From contig WSYJ01000001.1 in assembly GCA_020186115.1 (NCBI GenBank), positions 806,001 to 870,000 on the forward strand: a stretch of DNA of 64,000 nucleotides, given 5' to 3'. The stretch is from Histomonas meleagridis. Lineage: Eukaryota > Parabasalia > Tritrichomonadida > Dientamoebidae. The stretch's first letter is position 1, and the number at the start of each line of letters is the position of its first letter. The notes beneath the pieces are model-generated. The model did no database searches. It was not told the DNA's origin and worked only from the letters and a program-made list of their open reading frames with translations. Position numbers and translations under genes: made by a program. Shown piece by piece: positions 52,956 to 62,834 of this stretch.

Positions 52956-53288
52956 TTAGATTGTACTTGGGAAAAGCATAACGCGAACCTTTTTACCAAG
53001 CATGATTGGTGGGAGATTACGATCAAATTTAGCACGAACAACACCACTGTTTCCATTAGGTTGTGTGATAACACCCCAGTTAATATGGGCGTCAATCTTC
53101 TTTCCATCCTTGCCAACTTTAGCTTTAACATATGATGCAACTTTCTTTCCAACATAAAATTGTGCTTCTTCTTTTGAATTTACTCCACTGATTTGAAGAA
53201 GTGCTTGATTTGGATTGATTTGACGCTTGCTACGACGGAATGATGTGAAAACAGCACTAACCCAAAGTTTTGGTTCTTGTGTAGACAT
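52956..53288 (-). CDS. RPL35A: Ribosomal protein eL33 (L35Ae)
   Basis: A 110-residue protein of the 60S ribosomal subunit, the same length as the human protein. Family signatures are LWVSAVFTSFRRSKRQINPN, ALLQISGVNSKEEAQFYVGK, KKIDAHINWGVITQPNGNSG, VVRAKFDRNLPP and GKKVRVMLFPS. The start is the ATG at 53288 (MSTQEPKL); an upstream extension of 13 codons is not conserved. GTTTAACCGTTTA at 53362-53374 lies about 75-86 nt upstream. The gene converges on the Sac gene with only 31 bp between stops. TAAA overlaps the stop. Confidence 0.95.
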   Translation of the reverse strand: MSTQEPKLWVSAVFTSFRRSKRQINPNQALLQISGVNSKEEAQFYVGKKVASYVKAKVGKDGKKIDAHINWGVITQPNGNSGVVRAKFDRNLPPIMLGKKVRVMLFPSTI

Positions 53289-53823
53289 CTGATGAAAAAG
53301 GCCGACCAAACCTCCGATAAAGGGCAAAATTTATCCCTTTGTGGTTTTTATTAAAAAAACAGTTTAACCGTTTATTTGTAAATTACTCAAAAATTCTGGC
53401 GAAAGAAAGCTTGCTGTTAACAGTTATTTGACAAATAAATTTCAGCCGGTGTTGTAATCTTATCATCAAAAAACAACGAAATAAATAATTGAAATTTTCA
53501 TAAAAAAAACTGATATATGTGTTCAAAATTTGACAATCTCGAAATTGAATGTTATATTCAATTTTTGTCTGACAGGGAAATTCAGGCATCTTGCCCTGCA
53601 ATTTTCTCTCGTTATAGCTGTAACAAGCCATGATTTTATCCCTATAATTCATTGCCATGAAATAGACTATCATTTGCTCAATTTTTGAAGAGGTTTTAGG
53701 AATAATATATTTTTAAATTCGAGTAAAAAATTGTTTTTAGACAATAAAAACCATATCATTGGCAAGTAAATTTTAACATAAACAAGACTTCATATAAAAA
53801 ATAATCAATAAAATGATTTTTTT
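53289..53823. promoter_or_regulatory. eL33 promoter and intergenic region
   Basis: The 5' flank of eL33 has the Myb-site-like AACGGTTAAAC (minus sense) at 53362-53374. A 96-codon frame at 53383-53673 on the minus strand begins with an ATG but has no family resemblance and overlaps this promoter. I treat it as doubtful. Confidence 0.4.
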
Positions 53824-54201
53824 TTAGATACAATTTTCAAATGCCTGAATAAACATCTGATATGATTGGTCTCCGAAGTCAAGATCAAGCATATTCTGTA
53901 ACGTTTCGATTGTATGCTGCTTATGGCTATAAATTATACCATTAATAAGAGAATTTTTTTCCATGGCTATTACGGAAAAAAGTTGAGCAATTTTGAACCT
54001 AATTTTCCCCATTATATCATCTGATACGGCGAAAATGAAAAGATCGTTAATTAGTTTGTTTAAATTTTCTTCATCAAGTGAAGCAATTTGTCTATTAATT
54101 CTTCTAATGATCTCGAAGCTCCAAGCCCTATTCATCTGATTTGCCTCTGATATTATATCTTGTCTTATCTTCTCTGTATCAGGTTTTATCACGTAGCACA
54201 T
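53824..54201 (-). CDS. Small helical protein, function unknown
   Basis: A 125-residue frame from an ATG at 54201. It is almost entirely helical by composition: IRQDIISEANQMNRAWSFEI, LDEENLNKLINDLFIFAVSD and TIETLQNMLDLDFGDQSYQM. Balanced charge and lack of low complexity favour a real gene. The N-terminal MCYVIKPDTEK and helix pairs faintly suggest an armadillo/HEAT-like or regulatory subunit, but I do not recognise the family. It sits downstream of the RasGEF gene on the same strand, with about 200 bp between them. Confidence in the gene is moderate and in any role nil. Confidence 0.5.
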   Translation of the reverse strand: MCYVIKPDTEKIRQDIISEANQMNRAWSFEIIRRINRQIASLDEENLNKLINDLFIFAVSDDIMGKIRFKIAQLFSVIAMEKNSLINGIIYSHKQHTIETLQNMLDLDFGDQSYQMFIQAFENCI

Positions 54202-54401
54202 TAATTTGAATTTGTCAAAAATGTGTTAAAAAACTGATATTGAAAAATTGGATTTTTCTGCGTTGAAAAAGTGAACACAACCGACGATGAAAGCTGAAAA
54301 TTTGTACTTGCCAACGACCAACAGAAAAATTGTGAGTTTTATAAGCACAAAAATTGAACGCTAAAGTCCGGTGTATTGAAAACGAAACCAAATTTGAGTT
54401 T

Positions 54402-57218
54402 TTACTCGGTTTCACATTCACGTGACATTTTCAACAAATTATACTCTTTACCTTCCTCGTCCACACTTCTAAATGAGTTGATATCGCTCACAATTTGTTG
54501 GTTAATGTCAAAGTTGATATCCTTTCCCCAATCCTTCAACAAGAACGAGCATGGAGAGTAATAATACTTTTGCTTCGTGAAGTTAATACCTTCTTCGTTG
54601 TTAGGAAGCGTTTTCCTCGTCGGATTACCATCTTCGACAAATGTCATATCTGTCAGCCATGGTCCGAGATATGGCAGCGTCATATTCACAGGACAACTGT
54701 TGAGCGCCGCTTTGTACTTGCCGAACTTACGGAATGGCGCTGTCAGGTCGGAAAGTTTTGTGTATCGATCTTTCAATTCTTTGTCGATCTTTGACCACGT
54801 CTTCTTGAGACGGATAATCGCAGGGTTTGTCAGCGCCCCATCGATTTCGAACAACAGGTTAAAGTTATTAACATTCAGTGCTGCATCCATAACACTAATC
54901 CATCCGCCCAAAATTTTCGCTCGTTCTTTTAGACGCTTTTCAGTCAAAATAGTATAACCGACAAGTACAGATGTCTTGTTGAAATGCCTCGTTAGCTCAG
55001 ACAGGTTTGGCGATATCGTGTCGCGATTCGGCCTGCTCCAGTTACACTTCACAAATTCGTATCGTTCTATTGAAACGAACTTTTTCAATTCGACGAACAT
55101 GAAATGCTTTGCGAGAATTACCGGATCTGTTCGCAATGGGAATGGCTTTGTTGAGTCGTAAGGTAGATCCAAAAATGTCGGCTGCTTAATTGATCTTGGT
55201 GGTTGATAAGTTTTCGTATTATTGAATAAATCAATTGATTTCACAAATGTATCAATAGCACCTTCTTGTTTCTTAGACTTATCTAATTGACTGAGTGTAT
55301 TAAATATCAAGTGCACATTCAATCTCAAATCTTTTGATTCAGGTAACCCCACAAAATCATGCGTGAAGTCATATCTCCATGTATAGAAAAAGTTGATCGT
55401 ATCGTTGACGATAGCGTCCGTTAATTGATCGGTGTTCGGCAACCCGTAGGGGTTGGAACCGTTTTGGTATTCCTTCAGGAAGCCGTTAATCATTTCAGTC
55501 AACAACGTTAACGAAGTACCTGTGTTGTGCCACCCCAAAATGAACTGGTGGTGGTAACGGTCTTTGAACACGTGTGGATGAAACAGCAAAGCAACGAGTG
55601 CATTCAATGAGGCCACTTCAATGTTAGCCTCGTTTTCATTCGTAAGACTAATCTCACACTCATCCGGCATGAAGCCAACAAGTCCTTCGTCGCCGTGGAA
55701 CAAACTCTCTGACTGCTCCTTGAGTATTCTCTCCGACTGCTGCGAGAAACTCTTCTCTGGATCGACACTTCTCAGTAAGTCACTCATAGCCTTCTCGAGA
55801 CGCCGTTGTAATTCTTCAATTTGATTTGTGATGTTTTGTAATGATTTCGCATTGTTATTTGCTAAGTCATTCAGTAAGTTATGTTGCTGCTCAAACAAAC
55901 TCTCTAATTCGCCAACAAGTCGACGGCGCGCAACTGTACTTGTCTCGCTTCGGAACCGATTGTAGATGTCTTGGACAGTGGCGATTCCTTGGTCATACTT
56001 CTGGATGAACGTTTGGTTGTATGCGATACTGTTGTTCTGATGCTCAATGTTAACGCGAATGGAATCGATTTTCTCGTTGATGCTTTCGTATTTGGAGATG
56101 AGCTTCTTGTTGAGGAATTTGTTTTGGTGTTTGGATTTCGCTTCTTCATCAAGTTTCTCTGTCTCTTTATGAAGTTGTTGATTAGTTTCTTTGAGTTGAT
56201 TTTGAATTGTTTCAAGTTCTTTAAGTTCTTCTTGATTATCTGATAGAACTTTAAGTACATCGGATTTCTGTTCAATGTGGTCCTTAAGAGTCTGATGGAT
56301 TAAGACATCAACTTTCTTGTAATGGTTTAAGTAGTCGTCCCGGATTTCGGAATATATTTGCTTCACTTCACTTTCTTGTTGCTTGGCTTGTTGAAGCTGG
56401 AAATTGGCCGAAAGGAGTTTGCTGTACTCTTCCGAACGCTCTTGAAGTGCTGTTACTTCTGATTGGAGTTGTTTGACTAATTGAATATTGGAGCTGGGAA
56501 TACCCTTCTTGGTAAGACAGAGGTTCAAATCTTCTTGGAGCTTCGAAAATTGGCGTTGATATTGGTTGTTAAAGAGATTTAATTCGATGGAATCAACATC
56601 GGCTTTGATACGTTTCTTCTCGGTTTCAATAAGTTCTTTCTGATAGGTTTCATCAAGTTGTTTGATTTGTTCTTTATGCTTCATTAATTTTTGCATTCCG
56701 GCTTGCGTTTCAGATGCAAGCTTTTCTTCCATTTCATTGGCCCATTTACGGTCTTCGGCAAGCTGGGCTTGAAGGTCATCTCTTTCATCTCTAAGATTTG
56801 TTGATTCACGTTCTAAATAATCTATTGACTTTTTCAATGATTCTTTTCGTGCGTATAATTGACGTACGGTCTTTGCTATGCTCTTAAATTCGTTCATTTT
56901 TTGACTTTGATAAATTTCAGGGATTTCCATTTTTGTATCTGGAACAAGACGATTAAGAATTTCTTGAGCTTTTACTGCTTTAGCTTGTACTCCTGCAAGT
57001 CTTTTATATTGTACTTGAACAAGTTCTTCTTCATCAGGGCGCACAGGATGTGTTTGAACATATTGATAAAAATTGTGAATATCTGCTTCAAGTTGATTTT
57101 TCTTTTGAACTAATGTTTGATTATAATCAGTATATTGTTTGCAAGCTTGAACATATTGACTCAGTTGATTAGTATATTCATTATATTGTCTATTAAGTTC
57201 AGCAATGTCATTATCCAT
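54402..57218 (-). CDS. Coiled-coil RasGEF protein
   Basis: A 938-residue protein. About residues 1-500 are a long coiled coil rich in Gln, Glu, Lys and Leu (for example RESTNLRDERDDLQAQLAED). A RasGEF N-terminal-like helical module follows at about 545-640 (SLNALVALLFHPHVFKDRYH). A CDC25-homology RasGEF domain lies at about 690-890: PVILAKHFMFVELKKFVSIE, LSELTRHFNKTSVLVGYTIL, KILGGWISVMDAALNVNNFN, PAIIRLKKTWSKI and PYLGPWLTDMTFVEDGNPT (about 848-866), then INFTKQKYYY. It would exchange GDP for GTP on a Ras-family GTPase. AACGGTT (minus sense) at 57242-57252 lies 24-34 nt before the ATG. The stop is in TAAA. Confidence 0.88.
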   Translation of the reverse strand: MDNDIAELNRQYNEYTNQLSQYVQACKQYTDYNQTLVQKKNQLEADIHNFYQYVQTHPVRPDEEELVQVQYKRLAGVQAKAVKAQEILNRLVPDTKMEIPEIYQSQKMNEFKSIAKTVRQLYARKESLKKSIDYLERESTNLRDERDDLQAQLAEDRKWANEMEEKLASETQAGMQKLMKHKEQIKQLDETYQKELIETEKKRIKADVDSIELNLFNNQYQRQFSKLQEDLNLCLTKKGIPSSNIQLVKQLQSEVTALQERSEEYSKLLSANFQLQQAKQQESEVKQIYSEIRDDYLNHYKKVDVLIHQTLKDHIEQKSDVLKVLSDNQEELKELETIQNQLKETNQQLHKETEKLDEEAKSKHQNKFLNKKLISKYESINEKIDSIRVNIEHQNNSIAYNQTFIQKYDQGIATVQDIYNRFRSETSTVARRRLVGELESLFEQQHNLLNDLANNNAKSLQNITNQIEELQRRLEKAMSDLLRSVDPEKSFSQQSERILKEQSESLFHGDEGLVGFMPDECEISLTNENEANIEVASLNALVALLFHPHVFKDRYHHQFILGWHNTGTSLTLLTEMINGFLKEYQNGSNPYGLPNTDQLTDAIVNDTINFFYTWRYDFTHDFVGLPESKDLRLNVHLIFNTLSQLDKSKKQEGAIDTFVKSIDLFNNTKTYQPPRSIKQPTFLDLPYDSTKPFPLRTDPVILAKHFMFVELKKFVSIERYEFVKCNWSRPNRDTISPNLSELTRHFNKTSVLVGYTILTEKRLKERAKILGGWISVMDAALNVNNFNLLFEIDGALTNPAIIRLKKTWSKIDKELKDRYTKLSDLTAPFRKFGKYKAALNSCPVNMTLPYLGPWLTDMTFVEDGNPTRKTLPNNEEGINFTKQKYYYSPCSFLLKDWGKDINFDINQQIVSDINSFRSVDEEGKEYNLLKMSRECETE

Positions 57219-57612
57219 TTTATTTTGTCACTTTTATGCGGGAACCGTTAAATATGTAACAACTTTCATCAACTCAATTTCTTTCTGCAATCTTCTTCAA
57301 AATCGTTCAAATAATAATTTTTCATAAATAAACTTTTTTTATTTATTTTATATTCCAAATACATTGTATTTGGGATTTATCTGAAAATGATAAAATGTCA
57401 AATACTATAAAATATAAAATATAAATTACATAACTAAAATGTTTGTTACATAAAAAAAGAAAAACCAAAATTAAATGCTTTTAATGTTCACATTTTAAAT
57501 TTGGTGGAATCAATTTTCATTTTGTTGAATAATATTCATAAATTGTTAACGTGCACATTTACCACTTTTTGAATATTTTCATATATTAACGTATTTATTA
57601 GAACGTTTGCAG
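57219..57612. promoter_or_regulatory. Divergent promoter region, RasGEF and meckelin genes
   Basis: 394 bp between divergent starts. GGAACCGTTAA at 57241-57251 is close to the RasGEF ATG. On the meckelin side, TTAACGTATTTATTAGAACG at about 57587-57606 is a weaker motif. The middle is very AT-rich and holds nothing else recognised. Confidence 0.4.
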
Positions 57613-60249
57613 ATGTTTTTCTTGCTTTTACAAATTATTAATTCTGCAGACAATTCACCCCTTAACGAAACAACATGTACAGAAGGACAATATTATAGTT
57701 GGTATACTTTAGATTGTAAAACATGCCCAGGAACAAATCAAATAGTCAAAGATGGTTCATGTGCCTGCAATGATGAATCTTTATATATTGATCCAACAAC
57801 TGGTAATTGCGTTTCATGTGATAGTGGCAAAATATTCAATAATTTTTGTTATGATACAAATAATTTTGAAACAACACGAAATTCCATTACTACATATAAC
57901 AGTATTAGTGTCTCTTTTAACAAAAATAAAATTCTTTCCGATAGATTTGTAACTGCAACAGCAAGTGTAAATCAAACACAACTTGATAAATTAAAAGATG
58001 CTTATGCCTCTTGTTCATTAAGTAATAAACTTGATCAAAAGAGTTGTGAATTGGTTGCAAATTTTTATGCTTATTCAAGTTATCGAACAGATTCTTTAAT
58101 ATCTCAGTATACCAATATAATTCAACCAACAACAGGAGGACAACATGGAATCATTGCTTGGCCTGTTGATGAGCCTTTTATTACATATACGATATCATAT
58201 CAAAGTGCGCTTGATGATCATTACATCAATTCCAATTTTAATTATGACTCACTTATTACGCTTTATCTTGCTAAGTTTAAAGCAGATGGAACTTTTATTG
58301 GTCTTAGTGAAGTTACAACAGATCTAAATTATTGTAATGAAACAAATCGAAATAGTCAACTTTGGAGAAGATTTGGTACAAACTTTTATAGCTCTTGTTA
58401 TTTTAATTTACTTAATGAGCTTACATCACATGAAGATGAACTATTTGATCTTTACATTGCTGATGGGGAAATAAACGGTCACCAAATTCTTCGTCCTGTT
58501 CCAGTTCTTATTCGTAATTATTATGATAGTTCCATGGGATATGTAAATTCCGTTGATAGTAGTTCTTCACGATATAGGCTCTTTCGCCGATTTTTTGTCA
58601 AAGATACATTTCTTACCAATGATTATATTCAATATGCGTCTGATATCACACTTCAACTTCAAATTGATGATACTGATCCACAAAAAATGATTCCACCAGT
58701 ATTAATCATTGAATATGAACAATGTTCAATTGCTACACTTACTACAACAGCAACTACTCAATCAGAATTAATTAATTCTGTTGATCCTAAAAACATAACG
58801 AATGATCATGAAGAAATTGGCATTCCAAGTTTTTCTTTTAATGTTTTATATACGCGTGATATTTCTAGTTTTTGGCGAAGTGCTATTATAGCATTAATAG
58901 TTATATTTGTATTAGCATTTGCTTTATGGGTTGGTCGATCATTTATATATGCAAAGAACCACAAGAACGATCAAACAATAGTGTTAAAGTTCATAACATT
59001 TTTCTGTGTAATTTTTGGATATGCGATTTTATTACTATGTTTTATAATGACCTTCTTTTTCTACTTTATCTTTTATAAATGGCAATCCGTAGGTTATCGA
59101 TGTTTACCACCTGAAGATGAATTATGGCTTTTATCATTATTTGTATGGATTGGATTTGGTTTATTATTTATTGGTTCTATTTTACATATCTTTTCACAAA
59201 CTAATTCAAGGATATTCATGATTGATTGGGAGAACCCACATAAAGAAGGCGTAAGTGTATCTGCATGGAGACGTATAATGGTATCTAATGAATGGAATCG
59301 AATTATCTCAATTCGAAGTTATTCAATGAGTTTTACTATTTTGTTTTTATTGTTTTTACTTGAGGGATTCGATTTACAATTATTAGCATCGCCTATACCT
59401 CGAACGGATTTAATTGATGTTGGTATAACATATAAAATATTACGTTTTGCTTTCACAACTTTTCTTTGGATCCTTTTAATGATTTTCGAATATATTGTTA
59501 ATATCATTTTTTGGGTAATTTTCGGTAATCCATTTTTGAACTTCATTGATCTTTGTGCGACTTCAAATATATCCGTTTTAATACTTTCAAGTCCTACAAC
59601 TGGATTTTATATTCATGGACGTTCGATACATGCACATGCTGATGATGAAATGTCGAAATTACATGAACAATTAACTAATGAAGCTAAAGATAACGTCGGA
59701 TTACGTGGTTTAGTACAAAATACTAATGATCAAGTTTTCCATATTTATCTTTCACAGAATTTCGGGTTATCATCAAAGGCTATGTATGAAGCTATTCGAC
59801 AAAGATATAGTAAAAAGGCTATAGCTATAGCTAAAGCACAAAACATACGAAGTAAAATCGAAGTCGAAGCTATGGCTGCTTATAATGGTTTGAACCAATA
59901 TTTTAGGCGATTCTTTGAGGCTTCAGAATCAGAACATAAATATATAATACAAAAGGAATCAATGATGGAAAAAATTTTGGATTGGGGACCACAAGTTAAT
60001 GAAGAAACTATATTAACGATTAGTGGCGATTACTCGTATAGAAAATCTTTGATGTGTGGTATAGAATGGACTTTATGTGCAATGTGTTTGTTGTTGTTCG
60101 CAGGTATAGAAATGGAAACTCAATCTCCAACTATAGCTGCATTCATGACATTCATTGTGGATCAGATATTAGTGAGATTCTTTAGATATAGAGCGAAACG
60201 AAATTTGGCTGAAAAGGCAATTCTTGATAAGAAATTCCTTATTTCGTAG
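57613..60249 (+). CDS. TMEM67: Meckelin (TMEM67/MKS3) homologue
   Basis: An 878-residue membrane protein from the ATG at 57613 (a TTG six bases earlier is not used). After a signal peptide comes a Cys-rich region (about 20-90, with CKTCPGTNQIVKDGSCAC and CVSCDSG), a beta-rich ectodomain, a first membrane helix near 418-445 (SAIIALIVIFVLAFALWVG) and several more. The C-terminal part is diagnostic of meckelin: NPHKEGVSVSAWRRIMVSNE, SNISVLILSSPTTGFYIHGR, SIHAHADDEM (about 668-680) and GLRGLVQNTNDQVFHIYLSQ. Meckelin sits at the ciliary transition zone, so a role at flagellar bases is expected. The length is near the usual 995. Confidence 0.93.
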   Translation: MFFLLLQIINSADNSPLNETTCTEGQYYSWYTLDCKTCPGTNQIVKDGSCACNDESLYIDPTTGNCVSCDSGKIFNNFCYDTNNFETTRNSITTYNSISVSFNKNKILSDRFVTATASVNQTQLDKLKDAYASCSLSNKLDQKSCELVANFYAYSSYRTDSLISQYTNIIQPTTGGQHGIIAWPVDEPFITYTISYQSALDDHYINSNFNYDSLITLYLAKFKADGTFIGLSEVTTDLNYCNETNRNSQLWRRFGTNFYSSCYFNLLNELTSHEDELFDLYIADGEINGHQILRPVPVLIRNYYDSSMGYVNSVDSSSSRYRLFRRFFVKDTFLTNDYIQYASDITLQLQIDDTDPQKMIPPVLIIEYEQCSIATLTTTATTQSELINSVDPKNITNDHEEIGIPSFSFNVLYTRDISSFWRSAIIALIVIFVLAFALWVGRSFIYAKNHKNDQTIVLKFITFFCVIFGYAILLLCFIMTFFFYFIFYKWQSVGYRCLPPEDELWLLSLFVWIGFGLLFIGSILHIFSQTNSRIFMIDWENPHKEGVSVSAWRRIMVSNEWNRIISIRSYSMSFTILFLLFLLEGFDLQLLASPIPRTDLIDVGITYKILRFAFTTFLWILLMIFEYIVNIIFWVIFGNPFLNFIDLCATSNISVLILSSPTTGFYIHGRSIHAHADDEMSKLHEQLTNEAKDNVGLRGLVQNTNDQVFHIYLSQNFGLSSKAMYEAIRQRYSKKAIAIAKAQNIRSKIEVEAMAAYNGLNQYFRRFFEASESEHKYIIQKESMMEKILDWGPQVNEETILTISGDYSYRKSLMCGIEWTLCAMCLLLFAGIEMETQSPTIAAFMTFIVDQILVRFFRYRAKRNLAEKAILDKKFLIS

Positions 60250-60314
60250 ATAATTATATAAATAATTTGTTTTATTTAAAATTGTTTAAAAAAAAATGTG
60301 TGTGAAAAACTTTT

Positions 60315-60878
60315 TTATTCCTCTTCTTCCTTGGAGTATTTAACTTTGTTGGCTTTGATTGATCCATCTTCGCTCAAGGTGTAAATGTAAGCAATGGCAG
60401 TTGTCCCTTGGACATTTAAAAGTATAAATGATGGAACTGGGTGTGATTGTGTTGATGTAAAGGCACCTGTTGCTGATCCAGGATCTAAATAAAAACATCC
60501 GTCATATATATAAGCAGATGCTTTGTGAGTGCCTCCATGAACAAGGATGTCAACATCAAGTTCACGTTGCTTAATTGCGAGTCTTGATTTATCTTCAAGT
60601 GGGAAAAGATTATAACTACTAACAAGTCCAACACGAAAACCGCCGATAGTAAGAACTGTTTGTTCAATATTGCTAATGCAATCATCATCGTTTTCACCAC
60701 GAACAACAACAATTTCATTACATATTGTTCTCAAGTAATCCATTTCTGATTTAACGCAAACATTACCAGTACAAAGAATCTGATGAATCTTTCCTGGGAC
60801 AAGGTTTTCTCTGAATATTTTGGATATTTCGTGAGCCTTGTAAGGAATATGGAGATCGCCAATTATGAGGACAAGCAT
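60315..60878 (-). CDS. VPS29: VPS29 retromer subunit, degenerate metal site
   Basis: A 187-residue protein with the metallophosphoesterase fold of VPS29, a core part of the retromer coat that recycles cargo from endosomes, and also of the retriever complex. The ATG at 60878 (MLVLIIGDLHIPYKA) matches the family start exactly; a 60-residue upstream extension of the frame overlaps the neighbour's promoter and is rejected. Conserved blocks are VPGKIHQILCTGNVC, LDVDILVHGGTHKASAY, FYLDPGSATGA and PSFILLNVQGTTAIAYIY. Two metal-site positions differ from human: HGH becomes SSY and GHTH becomes GGTH, as expected for a non-catalytic scaffold. The stop is in TAAA. Confidence 0.95.
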   Translation of the reverse strand: MLVLIIGDLHIPYKAHEISKIFRENLVPGKIHQILCTGNVCVKSEMDYLRTICNEIVVVRGENDDDCISNIEQTVLTIGGFRVGLVSSYNLFPLEDKSRLAIKQRELDVDILVHGGTHKASAYIYDGCFYLDPGSATGAFTSTQSHPVPSFILLNVQGTTAIAYIYTLSEDGSIKANKVKYSKEEEE

Positions 60879-61033
60879 GAACGTGATGGCGGTTTTGACA
60901 CTGTGTTTTTTTAGATTGACTTGATATTGATCGTCAATGGTTTCAATCTCTCTCAACTCAAAAATTTGTAAACAATTGAATTGAGGGGTGCTCCGATTTT
61001 TGATAATCTTTATTTGGACGATAAAATTCAAAT
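60879..61033. promoter_or_regulatory. Short shared promoter, VPS29 and BAR/SH3-like gene
   Basis: 155 bp lie between divergent start codons. The close, shared arrangement suggests co-regulation of two membrane-traffic genes. CCGATTTTTGATAATC near 60992-61007 and TTTGACACTGTG near 60893-60904 are present; no strong AACGGTT motif is seen. Confidence 0.4.
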
Positions 61034-62305
61034 ATGGACTTTGCTGCTGTTGAAGCACAGTATAACCAAATTCAAGCTGAATATGACAAATCGATCAACT
61101 ATGCTAAACTCTCGAGCTATAGGTTACAAGTAATATATGATTATTTTACATCATTAATATCAACTTATAATAATTATAAAAAATTACCACGAATTAAGAC
61201 TACTAAAGACGAAACAAAATCAAACTCAATCGGATGTCTTGGAAGACAAAATGTTCATTTTTCATACTTTGTTGAATTTTCAGAAATGATAAAGAATCAA
61301 CAGACATCAATGTATGATTTTCTCACCACTACAATAATTGAAGTTCTTAAAAACCTTATTGATCAACGAGAAAATTTTATTGAGGAAATACGTAAAAATG
61401 TTAGTGAAGCCTGTAAGAAACGGAACAACCTTCTGTCAGAAATCAAGAAACTTTATTCTAATTATGCCAGTCTTGCAAAAAGCATTGAAAAGCAATATGT
61501 AAAATTATCAAAAACCACAGATCAAAAACTCCTTGCAAAACTCCAAGCCGATTTCACTGCTTCCATTACTAGTTACAGTAACCATGCGTCTCGGATCAGT
61601 AGTACTATACAATTTTTCAATTCAGCAAATCAATTTTACATGTCACAAGTCATTGCCGCCAAACAAACCATTTATAATCAAGAGCCACAGCGCCTTGTTG
61701 TTGTTCAGCAACTTTTGCAACAAATTGTGCCCACATTTCAACAAAGTTCATCATTATATAATCAATTTATCCAAAAGATTTCATCATGTCCTGTCACATG
61801 GGAGAGTGAATTCTTAGAATTCATCAACGCGAACAAGATCGTACGATTTGAAATGACGCCGAAACATTTTCAATCATTTCCATTGACATTTGACGATCCC
61901 CAATTCACAATCGAAATCATATATCCGCACGCGTGCATTGATTTCCCATTATACATTGCCGAAGTTATCAACGACTGTACCGATAATTCGGAGAAATATC
62001 ACTTGAAAGTTAGAAAAGGCGAATTTTTGTTTTTGTTCGATTCGCCGAACCAAAAATTCGTTCTCGCGAAGAACCCTAAAGACGGAACGAAGGGATATGT
62101 TCCGACGGACGTTTTGCAGGTCTCACAAAGGAAAACAGTACTTGTGAAAGCGCCGCAACTGAAGCTTTCGAAGGACGACTTGGAAGTGCAGACGGGCGAA
62201 ATGCTGTTTTTGATCAGCGAGAAAGATGATATGTTTATGTGCGAGAACGTTTTTGGAGATAAGGGTAACGTGAGAAGCGAATTCATATTCATGGACAACA
62301 TTTGA
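61034..62305 (+). CDS. Helical (BAR/F-BAR-like) protein with two C-terminal SH3-like domains
   Basis: A 423-residue protein. Residues 1-260 are long helices with heptad-like spacing (MDFAAVEAQYNQIQAEYDKS, ENFIEEIRKNVSEACKKRNN, LLAKLQADFTASITSYSNHA), as in BAR or F-BAR membrane-bending domains. Two SH3-like modules follow. The first, at about 300-365, includes LKVRKGEFLFLFDSPNQKFV and GTKGYVPTDVLQV (the YVP end of SH3). The second, at about 370-423, includes LEVQTGEMLFLISEKDDMFM. SH3 domains bind proline-rich partners, and this layout is common in endocytic and actin adaptors. The helical domain type is inferred. GC content rises toward the 3' end. Confidence 0.7.
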   Translation: MDFAAVEAQYNQIQAEYDKSINYAKLSSYRLQVIYDYFTSLISTYNNYKKLPRIKTTKDETKSNSIGCLGRQNVHFSYFVEFSEMIKNQQTSMYDFLTTTIIEVLKNLIDQRENFIEEIRKNVSEACKKRNNLLSEIKKLYSNYASLAKSIEKQYVKLSKTTDQKLLAKLQADFTASITSYSNHASRISSTIQFFNSANQFYMSQVIAAKQTIYNQEPQRLVVVQQLLQQIVPTFQQSSSLYNQFIQKISSCPVTWESEFLEFINANKIVRFEMTPKHFQSFPLTFDDPQFTIEIIYPHACIDFPLYIAEVINDCTDNSEKYHLKVRKGEFLFLFDSPNQKFVLAKNPKDGTKGYVPTDVLQVSQRKTVLVKAPQLKLSKDDLEVQTGEMLFLISEKDDMFMCENVFGDKGNVRSEFIFMDNI

Positions 62306-62834
62306 TTATGAAATAAACTTAGGATTCTAATTAAGTTTTGACGCTTTTAATTGGAAATATTTACGATCGAAATTTAAGCGGAAATAAAAAATCTGATGAT
62401 TCCAAAATAATAAAATGATAAGTAACTATCTACTAAAGCATTTAATATTTAGTTGAAATATTTTATTTAATTACTTTTTAAAAATTCATTGTGAACTTTA
62501 ATCAAATTTTATTAAAATTTATTATAACACACAATTGTAATTCATGTAATACCAATATAATATTAATCTTCTTTGCAAAACCCTTGTAAAAATTTTGTCT
62601 AAACAGCTTTATTATATCTACAAAAATTTGTGTGATGTTATTGTTTTGCTTAATGTTAAAAAATCTTTAGTGAATTATAATTAATACTTCAAAAATTGAA
62701 TATTATACTGCAATATAATAATAAAACTTTCCATTTAAATAAAATCCACAATATTGCATGGTATATTAGGTAATCAGATATTTAAAATAAAAAGAAATAT
62801 AATTCATTGAATTTTACTTCAATTTGTTTTTAAT
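62306..62834. other. Convergent intergenic region, nothing recognised
   Basis: 529 bp of AT-rich sequence between convergent gene ends. No frame, RNA or repeat could be supported. Confidence 0.5.

Noticed and set aside
53383-53673. 96-codon minus-strand frame with an ATG
   Set aside because: It covers the eL33 upstream region including the promoter-like motif, and shows no recognisable features.
60879-61058. 60-residue N-terminal extension of VPS29
   Set aside because: The family begins exactly at MLVLIIGDLH. The extension is not conserved and overlaps the divergent neighbour's start.
62306-62834. Search for RNA genes in the larger gaps
   Set aside because: Nothing with tRNA, snRNA or rRNA character could be recognised by eye. 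A covariance-model scan would be decisive.
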